From Volvox africanus (taxonomy: Eukaryota > Chlorophyta > Chlorophyceae > Chlamydomonadales > Volvocaceae), in assembly GCA_030268105.1 (NCBI GenBank), contig BSDZ01000081.1, positions 1 through 64,000 of the forward strand: DNA of 64,000 bases, read 5' to 3'. A model generated the notes under the pieces. The model made no database searches. It worked only from the letters and a program-made list of their open reading frames with translations, and was not told the origin of the DNA. Shown one piece after another: positions 1-10,143 of this stretch. The number at the start of each line of letters is the position of its first letter. Positions within the stretch are counted from its first letter, which is position 1. Position numbers and translations under genes: made by a program.

Positions 1-479
1 CTACCGCCGAATCGCCTGTGCACCCATTCACGCCTATATCCTCCACACAATTGCTCTGTCATTGCTCCACCACCGCCTCGTCCTGTGCCCACAAACGCGA
101 CTGACTCGCTTTTCGGGTTTCCTACATCCATCCGCCTTTCGAACGCCAGCAATTGGGCGCTCACTCTTGTCTAAGTCAGCAAAGCGGCCGGCCCCGCCTG
201 GAACGTATTACTTGCTCTGACAGTCTTTCATATACGAGAGTCGCTCACATTCCAACACCCCCCGTGAGTCCCCCACCCTCCGTCGATTCTCACGATCTAC
301 CCTTACTGCCTCGTCCCTGCAACCCTGCCCTGGTCCACAGCCAGCGGGAATCGGCAAGCCGCGTACTTGCGCTCGGGGCACATAACCTGTGAAAAGTCAG
401 CAAAGCGCCCCTCCCTGGGCCGTATAACTAGCTCTGACATTCATTCATATTTAGTGTTGCTCACATTCCAACAACGCTT

Positions 480-805
480 AACCTGATGCTTTCAGAGTTG
501 TAACTATCATTCCAAACCTATTTGTATGTCCTACCGCAGGTTATCTCCCTCTCAGTTACTGGCTGACCTGCCTGCACCATGTCCGTGAACATTTGTAAGG
601 AATTTTCCTAACTTGCGCCAAATAGATCGGCAGCGCTTCGTCTTGTTTCATTTTCAACGCATATATCTCTGCAATAAGTTGTGAATTTCATGCATCACTA
701 TTGGTGGCAAAAAAGCTCCGATCCTGTCCCAGCCTCCTTTTGCATCACCGCAGCCAGGTGATAGTCCTGAACGTTTTCGAGCATTATGGTCTTGACTTTG
801 TGTAA
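480..805 (-). pseudogene. Copia Gag N-terminal fragment, reverse arm copy 1
   Basis: The minus strand matches the Gag block described at 16283-16616. It has the same fixed TGA and additional one-base deletions. No continuous reading frame remains. Confidence 0.6.
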
Positions 806-1473
806 AGCCAGCAAAGCCCCTCAATGGGCCGTATTACTTGCTCTGTCATTCATTCGTATATGAGTGTTGCTCTTACTCGTGCGCTCGGGAATCATTCGTT
901 CGTATATGAGTGCTCTTCACATTCCAACACCAATAGTCAAAAATTTGTATTCAAAAAGTGGAAATGATAAAAAATAAATTAGAATATGATACAAAAATGC
1001 AATGAAACAAACAAGAGTGGCAAAATGTTCAAAGGCTTATTCAGCCGGCAGCATTATGATTTATGTACTGACGAAATTTAAACATTCATCTAAAGAGCAA
1101 TAATCATCGGCCAGATTGAAATCGTGTTATCACAAAAGAGTGCCCACATTTAAAACAAGCAACTCAAATGCATTGCAATGAGTAAAACACACAAAGAGTC
1201 AATATGCTAAACAACAACTTCAAACTTTGAAAAGCAGGGTAAATGATGAGAAGCAGTTTCACCATTACGATTTCTGTTTAGACGTTTAGACTTAAATTGT
1301 CATGTGAAGAAATAGTCATCGGCCATATGAAACTCCTTTAAATTGAGAATAAGCAACTGAAATGCAATGCAATAAGAGAAATACACAAAAGAGAAGAACT
1401 TTAAAAACGATGAAAAACTAAAAGGGTTATTGATAAAGCAATTGCACAAGCAGTTTTACATTTCACAGCTGGC

Positions 1474-1716
1474 TCACAGCAAGCCGGGGTGACAATGGGC
1501 GTTACCACACTTAGCAGACGTGGATGCCTTACTCGACTTCACGTTGATCCCCTTCAATCCATCCTTAATCAATTCCTTCAAGCTTCCTACTTCGACCCTT
1601 CCATATCTCCTGTTCCATTCCTCCTTCGTTTGTTGTGTGTGCCCTGTTTGAGTCACACCCACAAACCCTCTTCTCATGTAATCTTGCAAGGCAATTTCGC
1701 ATCCCTGCTTGCACAT
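1474..1716 (-). pseudogene. Copia Gag-pre-integrase fragment, reverse arm
   Basis: An 80-codon frame on the minus strand contains VGSLKELIKDGL followed by a Cys-rich end (KCGNAHC). This resembles the gag_pre-integrase segment that sits between protease and integrase in Ty1/Copia polyproteins. It stops at CHPGLL, so the integrase core never follows. Confidence 0.6.
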
Positions 1717-1750
1717 GCCTTCCTCTCAGTGCTCTGATGGCTTGCATGGT

Positions 1751-2698
1751 TCATGCCTGTTTCTGGGCACCATAATTTGTCCTGTTTGTGCCGGCGAATG
1801 CAGTACTCGGGTCTGGGGTCAATGCCTGATACCACCCCCTGCCGGACTGCTTTCTGTGAACCGCCTTGCCTAGCTTGTCCAACATTTTGATGCTATAATG
1901 ATTTTGCTTCATCCACTGGCCTGGCGTGAGCCATGCCGACAAATCCGCACTCTTGCTTGATGGCGGATACCACTTCGCATTCCAACTTGTACAAATATCC
2001 CTTCCGGCACCCCAACAGCACCACTCTGTCACATATGCACACGTACACCAATTGGTCGCCAAAACTAATTTTTCTCCATTTTCGCCCAATGATGCAACGG
2101 ATATCACCTTTACGTAGCTGCTCGGTACCACGTAAACATTGTTAATTGTGACTGTGCGCGTTCGGACGGCAAGACGGTGCCAATTTCAACGTGCCAAGGG
2201 CTGTGGGTCGCATGACTCCTCCGTTCATGCTCATAATGTCAAACTTATCTCTCTCGTTGATTTTGACCACGTCTGTTAGATCCCGTTCATCATAAGTGAT
2301 GTGGTGAGCTGCTCCTGAGTCCATGCACCATCCTTGCACCTTGCTGTGCTGTGACCCACAAATGCATAGTTATCTGGGTGATCCATCCTGCGGCCTCCTG
2401 CATCACCACGTCGCCCTTGATTCCTTTCTTGTTCTGTCATTGGTCGACTTTTTGCAGTGTGATATTCGCTGTTACTTTGCATTTGCCTTCCCGCTGACCT
2501 TGGTGGCATGCTGCTGCTTGCAATGTTGCGTCTGTCACCTGTCCATTCATCTTCACGACGATGGTATTGCGACTGCTGTGAATTGAATTTGGATCTCTCT
2601 TGAAACTCCGGCGGTGACCACGTTAAGGATGTGTCCCGCCATATTGGCCAACAAAACGAGCCCCTTTGTGGGTCACGCCCGAATATTTTGCCTTCCAA
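1751..2698 (-). pseudogene. Copia Gag-tail/protease remnant, frameshifted
   Basis: This is the counterpart of the 280-codon ORF of the forward units, broken into three overlapping frames (2276-2698, 2142-2339 and 1751-2131). The protease active-site segment MDSGAAHHIT lies in the middle frame. The first break follows NYAFVG, where a short deletion shifts the frame. At the Tyr codon that reads TAT in most forward units it reads TAC. Confidence 0.75.
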
Positions 2699-3188
2699 CC
2701 TGGAAATCGGCTACCGCCGAATCGCCTGTGCACCCATTCACGCCTATATCCTCCACCACAATTGCTCTGTCAATTGCTCCACGCACCGCCTCGTCCTGTG
2801 CCCACAAACGCGACTGACTCGCTTTTCGGGTTTCCTACATCCATCCGCCTTTCGAACGCCAGCAATTGGCGCTCACTCTTGTCTAAGTCAGCAAAGCGGC
2901 CGCCCCTCACTGGAACGTATTACTTGCTCTGACAGTCTTTCATATACGAGAGTCGCTCACATTCCACACCCCCCGTGAGTCCCCCACCCTCCGTCGATTC
3001 TCACGATCTACCCCTTACTGCCTCGTCCCTGCAACCTGCCCTGTCCACAGCCAGCGGGAATCGGCAAGCCGCGTACTTGCGCTCGGGGCACATAACCTGT
3101 GAAAAGTCAGCAAAGCGCCCCTCCCTGGGCCGTATAACTAGCTCTGACATTCATTTCATATATTAGTGTTGCTCACATTCCAACACGC

Positions 3189-3520
3189 TTAACCTGATGC
3201 TTTCAGAGTTGTAACTATCATTCCAAACCTATTTGTATGTCCTACCAGCAGGTTATCTCCCTCTCAGTTACTGGCTGACCTGCCTGCACCATGTCCGTGA
3301 ACATTTGTAAGGAATTTTCCTAACTTGCGCCAAATAGATCGGCAGCGCTTCGCCTTGTTCCATTTTCAACGCATATATCTCTGCAATAAGTTGTGAATTT
3401 CATGCATCACTATTGGCGGCAAAAAAGCTCCGATCCTGTCCCAGCCTCCTTTTGCATTCACCGCAGCCAGGTGATAGTCCTGAACGTTTTCGAGCATTAT
3501 GGTCTTGACTTTGTGTAAAA
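3189..3520 (-). pseudogene. Copia Gag N-terminal fragment, reverse arm copy 2
   Basis: The minus strand repeats the Gag block. A frame at 3366-3563 reads through KGGWDRIGAF, then a one-base difference in the T-run moves it off the frame that carries the fixed TGA in forward units. Confidence 0.6.
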
Positions 3521-4185
3521 GCCAGCAAAGCCCCTCAATGGGCCGTATTACTTGCTCTGTCATTCATTCGTATATGAGTGTTGCTCTTACTCGTGCGCTC
3601 GGGAATCATTCGTTCGTATATGAGTGCTCTTCACATTCCAACACCAATAGTCAAAAATTTGTATTACAAAAAGTGGAAATGATAAAAAATAAATTAGAAT
3701 ATGATACAAAATGCAATGAAACAAACAAGAGTGGCAAAATGTTCAAAGGCTTATTCAGCCGGCAGCATTATGATTTATGTACTGACGAAAATTTAAAACA
3801 TTCATCTAAAGAGCAATAATCATCGGCCAGATTGAAATCGTGTTCACAAAAGAGTGCCCACATTTAAAACAAGCAACTCAAATGCATTGCAATGAGTAAA
3901 ACACACAAAAGAGTCAATATGCTAAACAACAACTTCAAAACTTTGAAAAGCAGGGTAAATGATAAGAAGCAGTTTCACCATTACGATTTCTGTTTAGACG
4001 TTTAGACTTAAATTGTCATGTGAAGAAATAGTCATCGGCCATATGAAACTCCTTTAAATTGAGAATAAGCAACTGAAATGCAATGCAATAAGAAATACAC
4101 AAAAGAGAAGAACTTTAAAACGATGAAAAACTAAAAGGTTATTGATAAAGCAATTGCACAAGCAGTTTTACATTTCACAGCTGGC

Positions 4186-4542
4186 TCACAGCAAGCCGGG
4201 GTGACAATGGGCGTTACCACACTTAGCAGACGTGGATGCCTTACTCGACTTCACGTTGATCCCCTTCAATCCATCCTTAATCAATTCCTTCAGCTTCCTA
4301 CTTCGACCCTTCATATCTCCTGTTCCATTCCTCCTTCGTTTGTTGTGTGTGCCCTTTTGAGTCACACCCCAAACCCTCTTCTCATGTAATCTTGCAAGGC
4401 AATTTCGCATCCCTGCTTGCACATGCCTTCCTCTCAGTGCTCTGATGGCTTGCATGGTCATGCCTGTTTCTGGGCACCATAATTGTCCTGTTTGTGCCGG
4501 GCGAATGCAGTACTCGGGTCTTGGGTCAATGCCTGATACCAC
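4186..4542 (-). pseudogene. Pre-integrase fragment, reverse arm copy 2
   Basis: A 118-codon minus frame ends with the same LKELIKDGLKGINV and KCGNAHC segments as the copy at 1474-1716. Single-base losses here fuse the frame to upstream sequence, so its length is not meaningful. Confidence 0.55.
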
Positions 4543-4577
4543 CCCTGCCGGACTGCTTTCTGTGAACCGCCTTGCCT

Positions 4578-4581
4578 AGCT
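4578..4581. other. Head-to-head inversion breakpoint of the array (AGCT)
   Basis: Left of this point the sequence follows the reverse unit (tgcctagct). Right of it the sequence follows the forward protease segment (agctcaccac). The palindromic AGCT belongs to both sides, so the join has 4 bp of microhomology. The two sides are not at the same unit position: the left arm resumes at the equivalent of about 5012. This leaves a ~430 bp asymmetric spacer between inverted arms. Confidence 0.85.
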
Positions 4582-4587
4582 CACCAC

Positions 4588-4994
4588 ATCACTTATGATG
4601 AACGGGATCTAACAGACGTGGTCAAAATCAACGAGAGAGATAAGTTTGACATTATGAGCATGAACGGAGGAGTCATGCGACCACAGCCCTTGGCACGTTA
4701 AAATTGGCACCGTCTTGCCGTCCGAACGCCACAGTCACAATTAACAATGTTTACGTGGTACCGAGCAGCTATGTAAAGGTGATATCCGTTGCATCATTGG
4801 GCGAAAATGGAGGAAAAATTAGTTTTGGGGACCAATTGGTGTACGTGTGCATATGTGACAGAGTGGTGCTGTCGGGGTGCCGGAAGGGATATTTGTACAA
4901 GTTAGAATGCGAAGTGGTATCCGCCATCAAGCAAGAGTGCGGATTTGTCGGCATGGCTCACGCCAGGCCAGTGGATGAAGCAAAATCATTATAG
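4588..4994 (+). pseudogene. Copia protease C-terminal fragment lacking the active site
   Basis: The frame opens at AHHITYDERD, so the catalytic DSG has been cut off by the inversion junction. A missing C in the ccacag run near 4681 shifts the frame. The rest continues in a second frame (4704-4994) through NNVYVVPSS to the usual stop. Confidence 0.7.
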
Positions 4995-5170
4995 CATCAA
5001 AATGTTGGACAAGCTAGGCAAGGCGGTTCACAGAAAGCAGTCCGGCAGGGGGTGGTATCAGGCATTGACCCCAAGACCCGAGTACTGCATTCGCCCGGCA
5101 CAAACAGGACAATTATGGTGCCCAGAACAGGCATGAACCATGCAAGCCATCAGAGCACTGAGAGGAAGGC

Positions 5171-5411
5171 ATGTGCAAGCAGGGATGCGAAATTGCCTTG
5201 CAAGATTACATGAGAAGAGGGTTTGTGGGTGTGACTCAAACAGGGCACACACAACAAACGAAGGAGGAATGGAACAGGAGATATGGAAGGGTCGAAGTAG
5301 GAAGCTTGAAGGAATTGATTAAGGATGGATTGAAGGGATCAACGTGAAGTCGAGTAAGGCATCCACGTCTGCTAAGTGTGGTAACGCCCATTGTCACCCC
5401 GGCTTGCTGTG
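5171..5411 (+). pseudogene. Pre-integrase fragment in U0
   Basis: This copy matches the forward-unit pre-integrase fragment up to a missing G in the gggg run near 5337, which breaks the frame before the KCGNAHC end. Confidence 0.5.
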
Positions 5412-6081
5412 AGCCAGCTGTGAAATGTAAAACTGCTTGTGCAATTGCTTTATCAATAACCCTTTTAGTTTTTCATCGTTTTAAAGTTCTTCTCTTTTGT
5501 GTATTTCTCTTATTGCATTGCATTTCAGTTGCTTATTCTCAATTTAAAGGAGTTTCATATGGCCGATGACTATTTCTTCACATGACAATTTAAGTCTAAA
5601 CGTCTAAACAGAAATCGTAATGGTGAAACTGCTTCTTATCATTTACCCTGCTTTTCAAAGTTTTGAAGTTGTTGTTTTAGCATATTGACTCTTTTGTGTG
5701 TTTTACTCATTGCAATGCATTTGAGTTGCTTGTTTTAAATGTGGGCACTCTTTTGTGATAACACGATTTCAATCTGGCCGATGATTATTGCTCTTTAGAT
5801 GAATGTTTAAATTTTCGTCAGTACATAAATCATAATGCTGCCGGCTGAATAAGCCTTTGAACATTTTGCCACTCTTGTTGTTTCATTGCATTTTTGTATC
5901 ATATTCTAATTTATTTTTTATCATTTCCACTTTTTGTAATACAAATTTTTGACTATTGGTGTTGGAATGTGAAGAGCACTCATATACGAACGAATGATTC
6001 CCGAGCGCACGAGTAAGAGCAACACTCATATACGAATGAATGACAGAGCAAGTAATACGGCCCATTGAGGGCTTTGCTGGC

Positions 6082-6416
6082 TTTTACACAAAGTCAAGAC
6101 CATAATGCTCGAAAACGTTCAGGACTATCACCTGGCTGCGGTGAATGCAAAAGGAGGCTGGGACAGGATCGGAGCTTTTTTGCCGCCAATAGTGATGCAT
6201 GAAATTCACAACTTATTGCAGAGATATATGCGTTGAAAATGGAACAAGGCGAAGCGCTGCCGATCTATTTGGCGCAAGTTAGGAAAATTCCTTACAAATG
6301 TTCACGGACATGGTGCAGGCAGGTCAGCCAGTAACTGAGAGGAGATAACCTGCTGGTAGGACATACAAATAGGTTTGGAATGATAGTTACAACTCTGAAA
6401 GCATCAGGTTAAGCGT
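6082..6416 (+). pseudogene. Gag N-terminal fragment in U0
   Basis: This is the same Gag block as at 16283-16616. It is shifted by one T lost in the poly-T run near 6180 and one G lost near 6344. Confidence 0.55.
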
Positions 6417-6617
6417 TGTTGGAATGTGAGCAACACTAATATATGAATGAATGTCAGAGCTATAGTTATACGGCCCAGGGAGGGGCGCTTTGCTGACTTT
6501 CACAGGTTATGTGCCCCGAGCGCAAGTACGCGGCTTGCCGATTCCCGCTGGCTGTGGACCAGGGCAGGGTTGCAGGGACGAGGCAGTAAGGGGTAGATCG
6601 TGAGAATCGACGGAGTG

Positions 6618-6622
6618 TCACT
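6618..6622. repeat. Target-site duplication, left copy (TCACT)
   Basis: The undisturbed repeat units read gtgTCACTcacgg once at this place, for example at 16820-16824. Here TCACT occurs on both sides of the inserted element, which is the 5 bp duplication expected from a Ty3/Gypsy integrase. Confidence 0.95.
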
Positions 6623-7173
6623 TGTTGTACCTCTCGTTCGCGTTTGCTCATGAGTATCTGCACGTCTGGAGACTATCGACACCAATGCGCGAGCACTTGC
6701 AAGTACAGCAAGGCAAGCGAGAGCAAACAGAGACAGCGGAAGACTTCAAGACGAAGAGAGATATAACTTACAGTCTTACGGGTCAGAATGATGCAATGGA
6801 CGAAATCGCCGTCAGCGCCGGAAGCAAGCAATCATCACGCGGCGGTGATTAGCGAAGTTCAGGCTTAGCTCGGGCTAAGTAGAATAGTGTATAGAAATAG
6901 TGATATAGAACACACGAGTGTTCTCCGGTATCGAATATCTTGTCTAGCTTAGCCGTCCTCGCATCTGTTATACTCGCAGCATCGCAGTGCCGTACGATTC
7001 ACATTAGGAGGCCGATCCTAGATGTGACAACCCTACTGCGTCTAGGCGATGTCTACGCATAACAACGTATGAGCCTTTCCGGCATTCGCATGATGCAAGG
7101 GTCCGGATAACAATATCCGGTTGCAGGGCATGCATCGCGACGAGTGCGGCGCTCTCAACGTGTGCTTTAATGA

Positions 7174-7200
7174 AGTAATATTATATCAGATAATATTACT
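7174..7200. repeat. Perfect 11 bp inverted repeat in the 3' LTR
   Basis: The arms AGTAATATTAT and ATAATATTACT are separated by 5 bases (atcag). The same structure recurs at 13827-13853 in the 5' LTR. It could form a hairpin in the LTR transcript or be a protein-binding palindrome. Confidence 0.8.
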
Positions 7201-7316
7201 TATCGTTTTGTAGCACGAGCATACTGCGCACTTCAATGCTTCGGTTATTCATGCATGCTAGGCGGATTTGCCATGATGCGATGTCGCGATGGATAATGAC
7301 AACATGCCAGATGCAT

Positions 7317-7344
7317 ATATAAATGTATGCGAATACATTTATAT
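7317..7344. repeat. Perfect 12 bp inverted repeat in the 3' LTR
   Basis: The arms ATATAAATGTAT and ATACATTTATAT flank a GCGA spacer. The copy in the 5' LTR is at 13970-13997. The TATA-like content makes this a candidate promoter region of the element, which is inference. Confidence 0.8.
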
Positions 7345-7446
7345 CATGCAGATTCATTCATATGTAATGCGTTCATCACAAAAGCACTTCGACTCATAGG
7401 ATCGCGTCGACCTACGCGTCGACGGGAAATGAACCGTAGCACAACA

Positions 7447-7461
7447 ATTATCCCCCCTCCC
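7447..7461 (-). other. Polypurine tract
   Basis: Directly inside the 3' LTR the minus strand reads GGGAGGGGGGATAAT and then the LTR. This is the expected position and composition for the plus-strand primer of an LTR retrotransposon. Confidence 0.8.
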
Positions 7462-7505
7462 GTATGCAGCGTCCTCGCTGCATCATACAGCATCGACTGC
7501 AGGGG

Positions 7506-9449
7506 TCATTGGGCTTGTGTGACACGTTTGCGGGCTTCTTCGAGCAGGGGTTTCATGTCCTGTGAGAAGTTGCGTGCCGGTTCCCATGAGTTGTGCTCGT
7601 CGGTATACCCTGTCCACTTAACCAAGTACTCGTGTACTGTCCGCTTACGTCGGTGTCGGCCCACACGACGCGCGCGATAATCTAACACCCGCTCCACATC
7701 GTAAAACTTCTGTTTACCAGCGATCCAGGTCTCAGGAACTGGTTCGATCGCTGCGGGGGCGTTAGCAGGCTCAGGGACGGGTTCCGTACCACGATACGGA
7801 CGAACAAGCGATACGTGAAACGTGGGGTGAATGGTCATATCAGCGGGCAATGCAAGCTCCACAGCCACATTCCCAACCATGCGCACGACAGGATACGGAC
7901 CAATCCAGCGGGGTAAGAGTTTTCGGGATCCGTCGGCCAAGGAACGCAAGTTCTTGGTGCTTAGCAACACGAGTTGCCCCTCCGAAAACGTCACATCCTG
8001 CTTGGATTTGTTGTAGTATTCCGTCGTTCGTTGCTGCGCCGCGTCCAAACACGACTTCGCGTCTGTGATTCGGGACATAAAAGACTTGGCAAAAAGTTTA
8101 GCAGCAGGCACGTTCACTTCCAACTCACGCCACACGGGTAGCGCGGGATGAAATCCGTAGTTAAGAAAGAACGGACTTTTGCCTGTAGAGCGGTTAACAG
8201 CGTTGTTAAGCGCGAATTCTGCCGCAGTCAAATATGTATCCCAAACAAGTGGTGTGCGACCAGCATAATTGCGCAACATATCACCCAACGTGCGGTTTGT
8301 GCGTTCGGTTTGACCATCAGTCTGCGGATGATACGCTGTGCTCAGGTTGACGCGCATGCCAACTAGTTTGCAGAGCGCTTCCCAAAACTTAGACGTGAAC
8401 TGTCCACCGCGGTCCGAGATCACATTTTTGGGAACCCCGTGTAACCGAACCACATTATCGAAAAACAAACGTGCGGTTTGCTCAGCCGTGCAGGATGATG
8501 TGCATGGTGCTAGGTGGACCATCTTAGTCAGACGATCGACCATTACGAACACCGCATCGTATCCCCCCTCAGTTTTGGGCAGCGCGACTACGAAGTCCAT
8601 GGAAACACTTTCCCAAGGCGCATCCGGGACAGGCAACGGTTGCAACAACCCATGGCCCTTACCGGACAAAGCCTTATTGCGCTGGCACAGACTGCATGTC
8701 TGGACGAAGTTCGCCGCATCCTTAGCCAAACGAGGCCACCAAAAGGAACGTTGCACCAAGTCGATCAATCGCTTGCTACCAGGGTGTCCTGCTAACGGGT
8801 CCTCGTGGAACCGCGCAAGGATGTCGTAGCGTAGCGCGTCGTCGTTCGGAACGACGATTTGCGTAGCTGCACCCTCCGTCCGTAGCCAAAGGCCATTCTG
8901 CTTGCGAAGGTTTTCTACATTAGCCGGGTCCGCGAACCAGGCGTCTGCGTTGTAGGCAACCTTCAACCGCTCCGCGAGGTCCGTCGCGATCGGAACCTCC
9001 TCGCTACGCGGCCGCACGACGGGCGCTGCCAAAATTGCAGCGTGTAGCGACGGATGTCGACTGAGAGCATCGGCAATATTCAATTTACCAGAAATATACT
9101 CCCAGGTGCAGTTGAACCTAGCTAGATATTCCATCCACCTAGCTTGACGGCGGTTCAATGTCGGAACGCTTTGCAAAAACGTTAGGGGCTTGTGGTCAGT
9201 CTTTAAAGTAAACGGGCGTCCCTCGAGGTAACAGCGCCATTCTTTTAAAGCATGCAGCACGGCCAGAAGCTCCTGTTCCCCGGTGGTGTAGCGAATCTCC
9301 GCACCAGAAAATTTCTTACTCGTGAAGGCGATCGGTCGCCCTTCCTGTAACAATACAGCGCCGCTTCCAAATATTGAGGCATCAGACACTACCTCAACGC
9401 GAAATGGCAACGAGTAATCAGGGAATGCAAGGGTGACAGTCTTCGGCAA
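7506..9449 (-). CDS. Chromovirus RNase H - integrase - chromodomain segment
   Basis: This 647-codon frame is the intact C-terminal half of Pol. RNase H covers roughly residues 15-130, with D23 and D85 (TDHKPL). The integrase zinc domain has H215, H222, C252 and C255. The integrase core has D285, D346 and E382, that is D-60-D-35-E, with HPQTDGQTER just before the Glu. A GPY/F module (RWIGPYPVV) lies near 514-522. A chromodomain spans about 580-640, with YDVERVLDYR, YLVKWTGY and SWEP, including the aromatic residues that bind methylated histone tails in this family. The first codons are in frame with the end of the RT connection, so the true start is upstream and a shift near 9455 separates it from 9533-9925. 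Integrase inserts the cDNA, and the chromodomain would steer it to marked chromatin. Confidence 0.93.
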   Translation of the reverse strand: MPKTVTLAFPDYSLPFRVEVVSDASIFGSGAVLLQEGRPIAFTSKKFSGAEIRYTTGEQELLAVLHALKEWRCYLEGRPFTLKTDHKPLTFLQSVPTLNRRQARWMEYLARFNCTWEYISGKLNIADALSRHPSLHAAILAAPVVRPRSEEVPIATDLAERLKVAYNADAWFADPANVENLRKQNGLWLRTEGAATQIVVPNDDALRYDILARFHEDPLAGHPGSKRLIDLVQRSFWWPRLAKDAANFVQTCSLCQRNKALSGKGHGLLQPLPVPDAPWESVSMDFVVALPKTEGGYDAVFVMVDRLTKMVHLAPCTSSCTAEQTARLFFDNVVRLHGVPKNVISDRGGQFTSKFWEALCKLVGMRVNLSTAYHPQTDGQTERTNRTLGDMLRNYAGRTPLVWDTYLTAAEFALNNAVNRSTGKSPFFLNYGFHPALPVWRELEVNVPAAKLFAKSFMSRITDAKSCLDAAQQRTTEYYNKSKQDVTFSEGQLVLLSTKNLRSLADGSRKLLPRWIGPYPVVRMVGNVAVELALPADMTIHPTFHVSLVRPYRGTEPVPEPANAPAAIEPVPETWIAGKQKFYDVERVLDYRARRVGRHRRKRTVHEYLVKWTGYTDEHNSWEPARNFSQDMKPLLEEARKRVTQAQ

Positions 9450-9532
9450 CGATTCGTTTGAGCTCTTCGAATGCCCGCTGGCATTGCGACGTCCACGACT
9501 CGAGCGAAACGAAAACGCCTTTGCGAGTTAAG

Positions 9533-9925
9533 TTAGTAAGCGGGGGCCGCAATGATGGAATATTTTTCAATGAACTTCCGGAAATAATTGGTCAAGCCAA
9601 GGAACTTACGCAGCTCCGTGAGGTTCTGAGGCGCGGGCCAATCGCGAACCACGGCGACCTTCCGCGGGTCCATCTTCACACCGGTGGCCGACACAATGTG
9701 GCCCAAATATTCCACCTGAGGCTGCGCCCAAAAGCATTTGGCGCGTTTAGCAAACAATTGCTCCCGCCTCATAACGTCGAGCACGAGCCGCAGATGCTCC
9801 AAGTGCTCCTCGCGCGTCTTAGAATATACCAAGATGTCATCCAGGTAGCAAACAACGAACCTGTCGATAAACGGCCTAAACATTCGGTCCATAACCGCCT
9901 GAAACGTCGCAGGGGCATTAGTCAA
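9533..9925 (-). pseudogene. Chromovirus RT palm/thumb segment (YLDD)
   Basis: This 130-codon frame begins TNAPATFQAVMDRMF and carries the reverse transcriptase catalytic box YLDDILVYS, followed by the Gypsy-type HLEHLRLVL and KCFWAQPQVEYLGHIVS segments. It ends at a stop in a run of C's (plus strand gcgggggccgc), where one extra base moves the frame out of the expected connection to RNase H. Confidence 0.9.
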
Positions 9926-10143
9926 ACCAACGATAGGACCGTATACTCAAAGTGACCGAAGGGCGTCCGAAAAGCGGTTTTCGGGATATCAGAGGCAGCG
10001 ATGCGAATCTGATTGTAGCCCTGTTGTAAGTCAATTGAGGAAAAATAAGCCGAGCCCTTCAGCTTATCCAACAGGTCGTCGACGCGAGGCAAAGGGTAGC
10101 GATTTTTCACCGTATTCGCATTTAACCCCGGTAATCGATGCAC
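9922..10143 (-). pseudogene. Chromovirus RT fingers/palm segment
   Basis: This 73-codon frame contains [16 protein letters not shown] and [15 protein letters not shown], the block with the first catalytic Asp of reverse transcriptase, then FGHFEYTVL. It is shifted relative to the previous frame at about 10130 (ggggtttaa context) and to the next at about 9940. Each shift is consistent with one lost base. Confidence 0.9.

Larger units (their letters stand above)
269..2979 (-). repeat. Full reverse tandem unit R2
   Basis: One complete unit, phased on the site just outside LTR-like module A. On the minus strand it carries module A, the Gag-tail/protease fragment, the pre-integrase fragment, the AT-rich block, module C, the Gag N-terminal fragment and module B. 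It is about 11-18 bp shorter than forward units because of scattered one-base losses. Confidence 0.88.
1..4581 (-). repeat. Reverse-oriented arm of the 2.7 kb Copia-derived tandem repeat
   Basis: This stretch is the reverse complement of the unit that fills 14105-64000. The same landmarks (TGTTGGAATG modules, protease DSGA segment, AT-rich block) recur about 2711 bp apart, for example the gtgagt site at 264-269 and again at 2975-2980. It holds a ~268 bp partial copy, one full copy and a ~1.6 kb partial copy. It has more single-base deletions than the forward array and private alleles, such as a GGTGGGGG-type variant where forward units read TGTCACTC. Confidence 0.93.
4578..6622 (+). repeat. 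Partial forward unit U0, left of the chromovirus
   Basis: This unit begins inside the protease fragment and ends with the TCACT target copy. It shares the allele gaggaaggc (near 5161) with the reverse arm, whereas all later forward units read gaggacggc. It also has extra one-base indels, such as the loss at 4682 and an extra AT near 6462. Confidence 0.9.
6623..7446 (-). repeat. 3' LTR of the chromovirus (824 bp)
   Basis: On the given strand it starts TGTTG and ends CAACA, a 5 bp inverted terminus. It matches 13277-14099 except for one extra G near 7065 (cgtatgagcc against cgtatagcc). An antisense ORF at its left end is present in both LTRs but has no recognisable product. Confidence 0.96.

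Noticed and set aside
6622..6852. 76-codon plus-strand ORF at the left end of each LTR (also 13276-13506)
   Set aside because: It is antisense to the element, has no recognisable motif, and is conserved only because the LTRs are near-identical.
7506..9449. Host chromodomain gene or domesticated integrase
   Set aside because: It lies between LTRs with a primer-binding site, a polypurine tract and a target duplication, so it is an ordinary part of the mobile element.
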